From Rhodobacteraceae bacterium UBA1957 (lineage in GTDB: Bacteria > Pseudomonadota > Alphaproteobacteria > Rhodobacterales > Rhodobacteraceae): DNA of 12,280 bases. Position numbers and translations under genes: made by a program. Location of the stretch: NCBI GenBank assembly GCA_002336405.1, contig DDEJ01000037.1:1-12280 (forward strand), read 5' to 3'. Under the pieces are notes generated by a model. It ran no database searches, was not told the DNA's origin, and was given only the letters and a program-made list of their open reading frames with translations. This document shows, piece by piece, positions 1-6,945 of the stretch; position 1 is the stretch's first letter, and each line of letters opens with the position of its first letter.

Positions 1-120
1 CCACTATATTCATTTTCTAATCTCATTGCTGTGTTATTATTTTTTATAAATTACGTATTGATTACAAAGGCATGGGGGTGTGGCCCGCGCCAAACCAACT
101 ATAATTTGAAAGTTTTTTCG
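1..120. other. AT-rich leader upstream of the regulator gene
   Basis: This stretch is AT-rich over its first 65 bases and holds no gene that can be supported. A perfect TATAAT hexamer lies at 100-105, but no acceptable -35 hexamer is found 16-18 bases upstream, so a promoter is not claimed. The regulator's reading frame stays open back to a GTG at 31, but that extension lacks a clear ribosome-binding site and encodes a hydrophobic stretch that does not look like part of a DNA-binding protein. Confidence 0.4.
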
Positions 121-951
121 ATGCGCAATAACCAGATCATTCCGTCCACTCGCGAGTTGCGTGAGACCGTATCACATCGATTATCCCTTGCGGTTACAAA
201 AGTTGGGTCCGTTACGGAAATCAGTCAGATGATCGGCGTGAACCGCACACAATTCAGCCGGTACCTGTCTGGGAAATCTATGCCGCGGCCAGAGGTTTTG
301 TATCAATTGAGCGTGCAGCTGGGTTTGCCGCTTGAGTGGTTTTTCTCTTCTGATGCCACCTCCACTTCAGAAACTGCAGTTCTGCAGTTTGGCAATGCGA
401 TGGCCGAGCTTGTCAGGGGGCGCAATTTTCAGATTATGGATGATGTCGTTCAAGATGGTCTTTACCTTTTATGGAAAGGGATGTTCAACTCGGCGAGTGG
501 TGCTGAGGCTTTGATGTGCTCAGTGAACAGTTATGCCGGGGTTAAGAAAATCAAGTTGTCGGTCCGGCGCACATTGGCAGAAGATGGAGTAATAGACGGG
601 CTTTCAATAGAACATCACTTTATCAACGGCGTTATGTTCAAATCTTCCGAGGGTGTTTTGTCGCTATTTTCGGAATCAAGATTTAATATAATGTGGGCGG
701 GTTATATGCAGAAAGCGTATTTAAAACAATCTCGGGGCTTGGATGAAAATTTAATCGGAGTGTTGACAAACTATCGCCCAGCAGGACGAAATGCAGTGAG
801 TTTAGTGCCTCTGGTCTTGGAAAAGATAAGTGATAAAGCGGGGGGAGTATTAAGCGCAGCGCGGCGTTCTACGCGTTATTATGCTGAAGATATTCCGCCC
901 CATATTCAGATGTATTTTAAGACAGTTGACGTTCCAGAGTATCGTTTTTAG
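121..951 (+). CDS. XRE-family helix-turn-helix transcriptional regulator
   Basis: Predicted cytoplasmic DNA-binding protein of 276 residues. Residues about 20-75 form a Cro/C1-type helix-turn-helix: the segment TEISQMIGVNRTQFSRYLSG (about 32-51) has the usual helix, turn and recognition helix, followed by PRPEVLYQLSVQLGLPLEWFF, typical of XRE domains. The rest (about 80-276) matches no domain I recognise; it could be a ligand-binding or oligomerisation domain. I chose ATG 121 over GTG 31 because the HTH then starts near residue 20, although no strong Shine-Dalgarno precedes it. The gene is visibly more AT-rich than its neighbours (37% GC by count for bases 661-720), which suggests relaxed codon use or recent transfer. 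It converges on the efflux operon with 38 bases between stop codons, so it could be a local regulator of the pump, but nothing in the sequence proves that. The DNA-binding call is firm; the target is unknown. Confidence 0.85.
   Translation: MRNNQIIPSTRELRETVSHRLSLAVTKVGSVTEISQMIGVNRTQFSRYLSGKSMPRPEVLYQLSVQLGLPLEWFFSSDATSTSETAVLQFGNAMAELVRGRNFQIMDDVVQDGLYLLWKGMFNSASGAEALMCSVNSYAGVKKIKLSVRRTLAEDGVIDGLSIEHHFINGVMFKSSEGVLSLFSESRFNIMWAGYMQKAYLKQSRGLDENLIGVLTNYRPAGRNAVSLVPLVLEKISDKAGGVLSAARRSTRYYAEDIPPHIQMYFKTVDVPEYRF
371..390. repeat. Perfect inverted repeat inside the regulator gene
   Basis: AAACTGCAG and CTGCAGTTT form a perfect 9-base inverted repeat with a 2-base centre, just after the HTH-coding part of the regulator gene. 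It could be a dyad bound by a dimeric protein, including autoregulation, or a chance result of the encoded residues. Only the symmetry is seen; any function is inferred. Confidence 0.5.
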
Positions 952-989
952 GACCATTGATATTTGTATTCCGTTGTCAAAAGCGGCGC

Positions 990-3900
990 TTACTCTGCTG
1001 CAGGCACTGGCTGCATCTGATTTTGTACAGGTTCTGATTTTTCGTCTTTGCTGGGCTTATCTCGGTATTCTTCGCTCCAAATGATTTCTGGTGCGCGCTT
1101 GCGATTTGCGCTGCGCTGGAGCGCCCAGTCGCGGGCAGCTTGGCTTGAGCGGCCCAGAGAAAGGCGGCTGAGCAGGCGCAGCAGCCAAAGGCTATAGGTG
1201 GTTGCCCAGATCCTGAGGGCCAGCATTGATGGGGTAAAGACCAGTGTCAAGATGGTGGCAATGCCCAGTCCGAACACCACGGCGGTCGCCAGTTGCTTCC
1301 ACCACAAAGCGGTGGGGCTATCGATGGAATACCCCCCTTGGATGAAATCCAGTGACAGACCGAACATCATCGGCGCCAAGCCGGCCATCGTGGTGATTGT
1401 CGTCAATAAAACCGGCCTGATCCGGGCCTCTGCAGTGCGGATTATGGCCTCGATACGCGGCATGTATTGGCAATATTCCTGATAGGTATCGATGAGAACA
1501 ATATTATTGTTCACCACAATCCCGGCCAGTGCTACGATCCCTGTGCCGGTCATAATAATGGAAAACGCCTGATCCATAACGATCATCCCGATCAGCACCC
1601 CAGTGGTCGAAAGCACAACGGCCAAAAGCACCAAAACGGAATTGTAAAAGCTGTTGAACTGCGCGAGCAGAATAATGAACATCAGCCCCAAAGCGCCCAT
1701 AAACGCACTTTTCAAAAACGCCTGGCTTTCGGATTGCTCTTCTTGATCGCCTGTCCATTCCCACTCTATTCCGGCAGGAAACGGGCGGGTTTGCAGCCAT
1801 TTGGTCAGCTCGTCTATACGCTCACTGGGCGTGATCATCTGTTGCGTGCTTTGCCCGCTGTCATCGACACCCGACTTGAGCTGTTCGGGCAGCACGTCGG
1901 CTTTCACGTCAATATGGCGTTTCTGATCGGCGCGATTGATCTCGGCCAGTTTTTGAACCGGGGTACGCGTGACAAAATTTGCCAGTGGCACCAAGCCGTC
2001 TTCGGTGCGCAGCTTTACTGTGTCCAGAGTGCTGAGCAGCCGGTCTTTTTCTGGAAAGCGCACCCGAATTTCAATTTCTTCATCGCTGCTGTCAACGCGC
2101 ATTTTATCCAGTAAAATACCGCGGGTAACCAGTTGTACCATAGCCCCCACGGTGGCGACATCGGCGCCGTAGCGGCCCGCTTTGAGCACATCGACATCGA
2201 TGCGCCAGTCGATCCCGGGCAGGGGTCGGCTGTCTTCAATCTGGGTAAGGGCTTGTGTGGTTTCGAACTTTTGCCGCGCGATTTCCGTGGCGTTCAAAAG
2301 ATCATCCCAATTGTTTCCTTTGAGCCGCAGATGCAGCGGTTTACCGCTTGACGGACCAGCCGCCAACACCAGTATTTCGGTTTGAATTCCGGGGATTTGG
2401 TCAAGTTTATCCTGAAGTGTCGCCAGAACCAAATCGCCGTCCAGATCGGGGCGCTTGCTGCGATCTTCCCATGGGATGGTTTCCAACTGAATCTGGCCGA
2501 TTGAGTCTTTGGGCCGTTGTGCGCCACCAGTATTGCTTTTCAGGCCCCCGTTTCCGGCAAAGGCAAACGCATCTTTGATCCCGGTGTGGGTGAGAATAAT
2601 TGCCTCTGCCTTGCGCACCAGAGCATCTTTCTCTTGCAGAGAAAGATTGCCGCGGGCTTTGACATAGACGATGGCTTGTTCTGCCTCTGAATCGACAAAA
2701 AATTCAACACCATTGTTGTTTTCGCCAAAATAGGTGAACACCGTCACCACTACGGCGCCGACACCGATTATGCTGACAAGGGGCATGATTGGATTGCCGG
2801 CAATCAGTTGGATAAAGCTGCCGAAAAGCGTTCTTTTATAGCGCGCATCTATCCGTTTGGCGCGCCGTTTAATCTTTGCGGCGTTGAGCGTGACAGAAGC
2901 GCAGAGCGCAGATACCACAAAAAGCACAGCTCCAGGCAAAAGGCTGGCGGGTCCTGAGAAAGGGGCTGTGCCGCCGAAAAGATAACCCGGATTGACGATC
3001 TGCATAACCGCGATGAACATGGTGTAGAGCGCGATCGGAACAAGTGCGGCGCGCAGCAGCCACGGCAGTTTGCGTCGCAAAGCACCGGCCGCATCAGTTA
3101 ATTTTCGGCTGAACCGGCCTGAGACGCCTCCAAGCACCGGTAGGTAGATTAATGCAACTACCAAAGACGCTGATAGCACGAAAATTAAGGTGATCGGAAG
3201 CATGCTCATAAATTCACCTGGCACACCTGGCCAGAATAGCATTGGTAAAAAAGCACACAGTGTGGTGGCAGTTGAGCTGGTGACGGGCCAGAACATGCGC
3301 TTTGCGGCCTGAACATAGGCATGCATCGGCCCAACGCCTCTGGCAATCTGCTTGTCGGCATATTCCACCACTACGATCGCCCCATCTACCAGCATCCCAA
3401 CCGCCAGAATTAATCCAAACATCACCATGTTCGAGATGGTCACGCCGACCACCGCCATCAGCGCAAAACTCAACAGGAACGATGTTGGAATTGCAAAGCC
3501 AACCAGCAGGGCGGCGCGCGTGCCCAGCGAGCACAACACCACAATCATGACCAATGCCACGGCCGTGAGGACCGAGCTTTCCAGCTGTCGCACCATTGAT
3601 TTGACTTCGACCGATTGATCATTGGACGTGCCAACCTGAACGGTCGCGCGCATTTGTTCGGGCCAATCTTTTTTTGCGGTATCGATGATCTGTTTGACGG
3701 TTTCGGCTATATCCAGCAGGTTATAGCCTTTGCGTTTAACCACCTGTAACGCCACTGTGGTTTCGCCGTTAAACCGTGATGTGCCATTGCGATCTTGAAA
3801 TGTGAGGCTGATGTCAGCCAGCTCGCCCAACGTGACAACGCGGTCGCCATTGGTTTTTACCGGCAGGGCATAGACGTCTGCCACGTCTTTAAAACTTGAG

Positions 3901-4589
3901 GGTATTTTGATCGAAAAACTTCCCTGCGCTGTTTTAACGTCCCCTGCCGCGATCAACTGATTGTTATTGCGCACCACTGAAATCAATTCGTCGGCGGTGA
4001 CATTATAGGCCTCAAGGCGCAGGGGGTCGATTAGCACCTCGAGCATCTCGTCGCGGCTGCCGGCGATGCCAGCTTCCAGCACCGCGTCGTTGCGTTCAAG
4101 CTTTTCTTGCAGATCGCGGGCAATGCGGCTTATTGTGCGCTCTGGGACCTGCCCGGTCAGATTGACGATAATGATCGGAAATTCCGAAAAGTTAATCTCG
4201 TTGATCGAATATTTTTCGACCCCGTCTGGAAATTGCTCTTCGGCGTTGCTCATCGCGTCTCGAACATCTGCAATGACTTTTGTTTTATTCCAACCAAACT
4301 CAAATTCAAGCGCGAGCCCCGCATAGTTTTCCGCCGCTGTGGCACTCATCTTTTTTAAACTGTCGATATCGGCAAGTTCAGTCTCCATCGGCTTTACCAG
4401 CATCGCTTCGCTATCAGCAGCCGATATTCCGGGAAAAACCACTGAGATAAAAAGCGCGGGGATCTCTATGTCCGGCTCGCCCTCTTTCGGCAGACCGCTA
4501 TAGGCCAGCCCGCCGGCAAGCAGACTTAGAGCGATAAACGCCAGAACCATTCTTGCGCGGTTTGCCGCCCAATCTATAATTCCCGTCAT
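990..4589 (-). CDS. RND-family efflux transporter permease subunit (AcrB-like)
   Basis: Inner-membrane proton-driven efflux pump of 1199 residues that would export drugs or other hydrophobic compounds with the adaptor encoded just upstream. It has TM1 (about 13-31), a first periplasmic porter domain, TM2-TM6 (about 339-487), TM7 (about 601-621), a second porter domain and TM8-TM12 (about 960-1120). The TM4 motif reads VGMLVDGAIVVVEY, so one relay aspartate (D402) is kept and the second is Gly403. TM10 reads GIVVNNNIVLID, with Asn where AcrB has Lys940. The family is usually about 1020-1050 residues. The excess lies in an insert at about 495-595, with two hydrophobic stretches (about 512-532 and 548-568), and in a charged cytoplasmic tail after about 1125. 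The ATG overlaps the adaptor stop by four bases (ATGA), showing translational coupling. The substrate cannot be told from sequence. RND membership is certain. Confidence 0.95.
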   Translation of the reverse strand: MTGIIDWAANRARMVLAFIALSLLAGGLAYSGLPKEGEPDIEIPALFISVVFPGISAADSEAMLVKPMETELADIDSLKKMSATAAENYAGLALEFEFGWNKTKVIADVRDAMSNAEEQFPDGVEKYSINEINFSEFPIIIVNLTGQVPERTISRIARDLQEKLERNDAVLEAGIAGSRDEMLEVLIDPLRLEAYNVTADELISVVRNNNQLIAAGDVKTAQGSFSIKIPSSFKDVADVYALPVKTNGDRVVTLGELADISLTFQDRNGTSRFNGETTVALQVVKRKGYNLLDIAETVKQIIDTAKKDWPEQMRATVQVGTSNDQSVEVKSMVRQLESSVLTAVALVMIVVLCSLGTRAALLVGFAIPTSFLLSFALMAVVGVTISNMVMFGLILAVGMLVDGAIVVVEYADKQIARGVGPMHAYVQAAKRMFWPVTSSTATTLCAFLPMLFWPGVPGEFMSMLPITLIFVLSASLVVALIYLPVLGGVSGRFSRKLTDAAGALRRKLPWLLRAALVPIALYTMFIAVMQIVNPGYLFGGTAPFSGPASLLPGAVLFVVSALCASVTLNAAKIKRRAKRIDARYKRTLFGSFIQLIAGNPIMPLVSIIGVGAVVVTVFTYFGENNNGVEFFVDSEAEQAIVYVKARGNLSLQEKDALVRKAEAIILTHTGIKDAFAFAGNGGLKSNTGGAQRPKDSIGQIQLETIPWEDRSKRPDLDGDLVLATLQDKLDQIPGIQTEILVLAAGPSSGKPLHLRLKGNNWDDLLNATEIARQKFETTQALTQIEDSRPLPGIDWRIDVDVLKAGRYGADVATVGAMVQLVTRGILLDKMRVDSSDEEIEIRVRFPEKDRLLSTLDTVKLRTEDGLVPLANFVTRTPVQKLAEINRADQKRHIDVKADVLPEQLKSGVDDSGQSTQQMITPSERIDELTKWLQTRPFPAGIEWEWTGDQEEQSESQAFLKSAFMGALGLMFIILLAQFNSFYNSVLVLLAVVLSTTGVLIGMIVMDQAFSIIMTGTGIVALAGIVVNNNIVLIDTYQEYCQYMPRIEAIIRTAEARIRPVLLTTITTMAGLAPMMFGLSLDFIQGGYSIDSPTALWWKQLATAVVFGLGIATILTLVFTPSMLALRIWATTYSLWLLRLLSRLSLGRSSQAARDWALQRSANRKRAPEIIWSEEYRDKPSKDEKSEPVQNQMQPVPAAE

Positions 4590-6022
4590 TGTGCGATCTC
4601 GGACAGGGTCACCGCCACTTCGACGTCGTCAATGACGTATTCTTGGCCAATAACAATCACCGTGGCGCTTTGTGCCAATCCGGTCAATAAGACCCCCTTT
4701 GGTGTGTCTCGCAGCAATTTTACCGCGCGAAACTGCGCAAGCGAGTTGGTGTCGACAATCCTCACACCCAACTTACCCTCATCGTTGAGGGTGAGCGCTG
4801 ACTGTGGCAATAAATGGGCCTTTGCACCATCCGAGGCGATTAAAATCTCAGCGGTCTGGCCGTCTCGCAGACGCAGGTCAGTATTTGGCACCTGAATTTC
4901 AATGCGAAAGGTCCGAGTTTTGACATCGGCGCTGCGTGAGATGAACGTTACTTGTCCGGTGACCGCCTCGCCGCCTGCGGCCAGCCTGGCGCCGGCATTT
5001 GCCCCAATAACTATTTTGTTCACTTCTGTCTCAGGCACATAGCCGACCAATTTCAACGGATCAAGCTGGATGATGGTCGCGCAATGCCCTCCCGCAGGCC
5101 CATTGGCTTGCATCAGGCTGCCAAACTCGGCGGTATCCGTTTCCAGTAAACCGTCAAAGGGGGCTGTGATGGTCAGCTGTTCAATTTCCCGTTCGACGGC
5201 GGCAACGCCAGCTTCGGCCGATTGGATGCCAGCACGGGCGCTTTCCAGACCCGACTTGGCCGCCTGAACAGCGGCTTCGCCGGCCCGGACGCCCGCCTGT
5301 GTCGTTGCCACCCGTGTTTCGGTCGCATACCCACCTTGGGATAGTTTTAACGCTGCGTTGTTATTGATTTTCGCCTCATCAAGACGGGCCTGCGCCTCAT
5401 CTTGGCGCGCTCTGGCTTCTGGCACGCGTGCTGAGGCTTCGGCCAGACGCGCGCGCGCATCTGCAAGGGTCGCCATCCGCGTTCCGGGGTCGAGTTTGCA
5501 CAACTCTTGCCCCTTTGTAACCATGCGTCCTTTACGCAAAGGTACAGACACTACCTTACCTGAAGTTTCGGCCATAACATCGACCTGGCGTGCCGCCTCT
5601 GTTCGCCCACGCAAAACGACTGCGGTATCAACCAGCCGCGCCTCTGATTGCTGGGCGACCACTTTTACCGGCTCTTGTTTTCCGCCAGTTTTGCCCGCGT
5701 TTTTCGGGGGTGCCAGCTCAGATTGCACCGCACTGTCGGTTCCTGCCCTCATGGGCAGCCCTGATTGTGCCTCTGGGTCTGTTGTTCCCGCCGCTCCACT
5801 ACCGGAGGACATAGCTGCCAGTGTCACATCGGTGGTGTCTTCGGGCTCAGACTGCTCGGCGTTTGGCGGCTGTGTCAGGGTGAACTCTGGCGATGAGATT
5901 GCAGAGACCAATGAGCCAAAGTCGCCGGTTGTCGCGAAACTTTTAAGAGCGGCGCGCTCGAACACTAAAACATACAATGTGAGTGCTACGAACAGTGCTG
6001 ACAGAACCGAAATGAATTTCAT
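4586..6022 (-). CDS. RND efflux periplasmic adaptor (membrane fusion protein, HlyD/AcrA-like)
   Basis: Adaptor of 478 residues bridging the RND pump to an outer-membrane channel. An N-terminal hydrophobic segment (about 3-21) anchors or exports it; no lipobox cysteine is present. A long Ser/Gly/Glu/Pro-rich linker (about 30-125) follows. The core has the usual order: first lipoyl half (about 140-182, ending GQELCKLDPG), an Ala/Arg/Glu-rich alpha-helical hairpin (about 183-282), second lipoyl half (TITAPFDGLL at 284-293), a beta-barrel (about 323-400) and a membrane-proximal domain to the C terminus. ATG 6022 is preferred to a TTG at 6046 because AGAAAGG lies six bases before it and it starts directly into the hydrophobic segment. 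It is the first gene of the operon and overlaps the pump gene by four bases. Two cysteines, C175 and C314, sit in the two lipoyl halves. No outer-membrane factor gene lies beside it. Confidence 0.93.
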   Translation of the reverse strand: MKFISVLSALFVALTLYVLVFERAALKSFATTGDFGSLVSAISSPEFTLTQPPNAEQSEPEDTTDVTLAAMSSGSGAAGTTDPEAQSGLPMRAGTDSAVQSELAPPKNAGKTGGKQEPVKVVAQQSEARLVDTAVVLRGRTEAARQVDVMAETSGKVVSVPLRKGRMVTKGQELCKLDPGTRMATLADARARLAEASARVPEARARQDEAQARLDEAKINNNAALKLSQGGYATETRVATTQAGVRAGEAAVQAAKSGLESARAGIQSAEAGVAAVEREIEQLTITAPFDGLLETDTAEFGSLMQANGPAGGHCATIIQLDPLKLVGYVPETEVNKIVIGANAGARLAAGGEAVTGQVTFISRSADVKTRTFRIEIQVPNTDLRLRDGQTAEILIASDGAKAHLLPQSALTLNDEGKLGVRIVDTNSLAQFRAVKLLRDTPKGVLLTGLAQSATVIVIGQEYVIDDVEVAVTLSEIAQ

Positions 6023-6028
6023 AAGTGG

Positions 6029-6035
6029 CCTTTCT
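6029..6035 (-). promoter_or_regulatory. Ribosome-binding site of the adaptor gene
   Basis: On the minus strand AGAAAGG lies six bases before ATG 6022. It supports that start over the in-frame TTG at 6046. Confidence 0.6.
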
Positions 6036-6213
6036 GGACCAAGCAAACAGGGCGCTGGTTACGGCACAGTGTACACGAACAAAGATTGAACCCCGTAAAG
6101 GATGATCCCGCTAGGTTTGATATAAGCTTTTTTGGGGTGGGATCAAGTTCGTGCTTAGGAATGCGGCACAGCCCTTGGCAGGCCGCGAGCTTCAGGTTAA
6201 GAGAGAGCATCAC

Positions 6214-6219
6214 AGAGGA
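6214..6219 (+). promoter_or_regulatory. Ribosome-binding site of the YfgM-like gene
   Basis: AGAGGA lies eight bases before ATG 6228, a normal Shine-Dalgarno spacing, and fixes that start. Confidence 0.6.
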
Positions 6220-6227
6220 AAAACCCA

Positions 6228-6890
6228 ATGAGCGACACGGATAGTTTTATCGACGAAGTTAACGAAGAAGTCCGGCGGGACCGGATGTTTAATCTGTTCC
6301 GTCGCTATGGGTGGATCGCGGTTGTGGCGGTGTTGCTGCTGGTTGGAGGCGCGGCGTGGAATGAATGGCGTGCATCACAGGAGCGGGCGCAGTCCGAGGC
6401 TTTGGGAGATGCAATTGTTGCGGCCTTGCAAATGGAAACGGCGTCCGAGCGGGCCGCTGCGCTTCAAGAAATCGATACAACTCAAGCACCGGCAATAGTG
6501 CAACTGTTAAGCGCTGCCGAATTGGTGTCAGATGGTCAGGGTGGCGAAGCATTTGCGCAATTGTCAGCCGTACAAGCCAATCAGGCGGTGCCGTCGATTT
6601 ACCGTCAAATTGCCGAGTTCAAATCTTTGGTGATTGCGGATGCGGGGCAGGATGTCGCGTTTCGGCGCAACGGCTTTGAGGGTTTGATTTCCTCGGGCTC
6701 TGCTCTGCGGGTTTTGGCCGAAGAACAGTTGGCACTGCTTGATATCGCGGCAAATGATACGGGTGGGGCGCTTGTGCGTCTTCAACGGCTGCTTGAGGAT
6801 TCGGATGTCACGCCGGGCGTGCGCCGTCGCGTGACACAATTAATCACTGCGTTGGGTGCAAAGCCCGGCGACGCCCCAACGGGTGACTGA
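6228..6890 (+). CDS. YfgM-like single-pass membrane protein (TPR_21-type, Sec/BAM ancillary)
   Basis: A protein of 220 residues with a charged N-terminal tail (1-27, ending in FRRYGW), one transmembrane helix (about 28-46), and an Ala/Leu/Glu-rich helical domain (about 50-210) that would face the periplasm. This matches YfgM-like proteins with a degenerate tetratricopeptide domain. In E. coli YfgM binds the SecYEG translocon and periplasmic chaperones. Context supports the call: the next genes are a BamB-like lipoprotein and der, the same order as E. coli yfgM-bamB-der. The TPR units are degenerate and I cannot mark clear individual repeats, so the call rests on topology, size and gene order. 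The first gene of a likely operon, it is preceded by a good Shine-Dalgarno sequence. Confidence 0.82.
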   Translation: MSDTDSFIDEVNEEVRRDRMFNLFRRYGWIAVVAVLLLVGGAAWNEWRASQERAQSEALGDAIVAALQMETASERAAALQEIDTTQAPAIVQLLSAAELVSDGQGGEAFAQLSAVQANQAVPSIYRQIAEFKSLVIADAGQDVAFRRNGFEGLISSGSALRVLAEEQLALLDIAANDTGGALVRLQRLLEDSDVTPGVRRRVTQLITALGAKPGDAPTGD

Positions 6891-6945
6891 GGTGAAGAGC
6901 TCGCACGCGCGGGGAGACTTGCGGATCAGCATTCTAGAGCAGGGC

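Larger units (their letters stand above)
6023..6227. promoter_or_regulatory. Divergent intergenic region between the efflux operon and the yfgM-like/bamB/der cluster
   Basis: This 205-base region must hold the promoters for both directions. A 7-base inverted repeat, TGATCCC (6103-6109) and GGGATCA (6139-6145), with a 29-base spacer rich in A and T, is a candidate operator. A TTGGCA at 6175-6180 followed after 17 bases by TAAGAG (6198-6203) is a weak candidate promoter for the plus-strand cluster. No good sigma-70 promoter was found for the efflux operon. The promoter role is inferred from the divergent layout. Confidence 0.5.

Noticed and set aside
100..105. Perfect TATAAT as a promoter -10 for the regulator
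   Set aside because: No -35-like hexamer lies at proper spacing and there is no extended -10; AT-rich sequence makes a chance match likely.
952..989. Bidirectional terminator between the convergent regulator and pump genes
   Set aside because: No stem with a following T-run could be found in the 38 bases.
1467..2114. Open reading frame of about 215 codons on the plus strand
   Set aside because: It lies wholly inside the RND pump gene on the other strand, and its translation has no domain-like features; it is a shadow.
5358..6089. Open reading frame of about 243 codons on the plus strand
   Set aside because: It is antisense to the adaptor's Ala/Arg-rich hairpin and linker; the composition bias of those regions keeps the opposite strand open.
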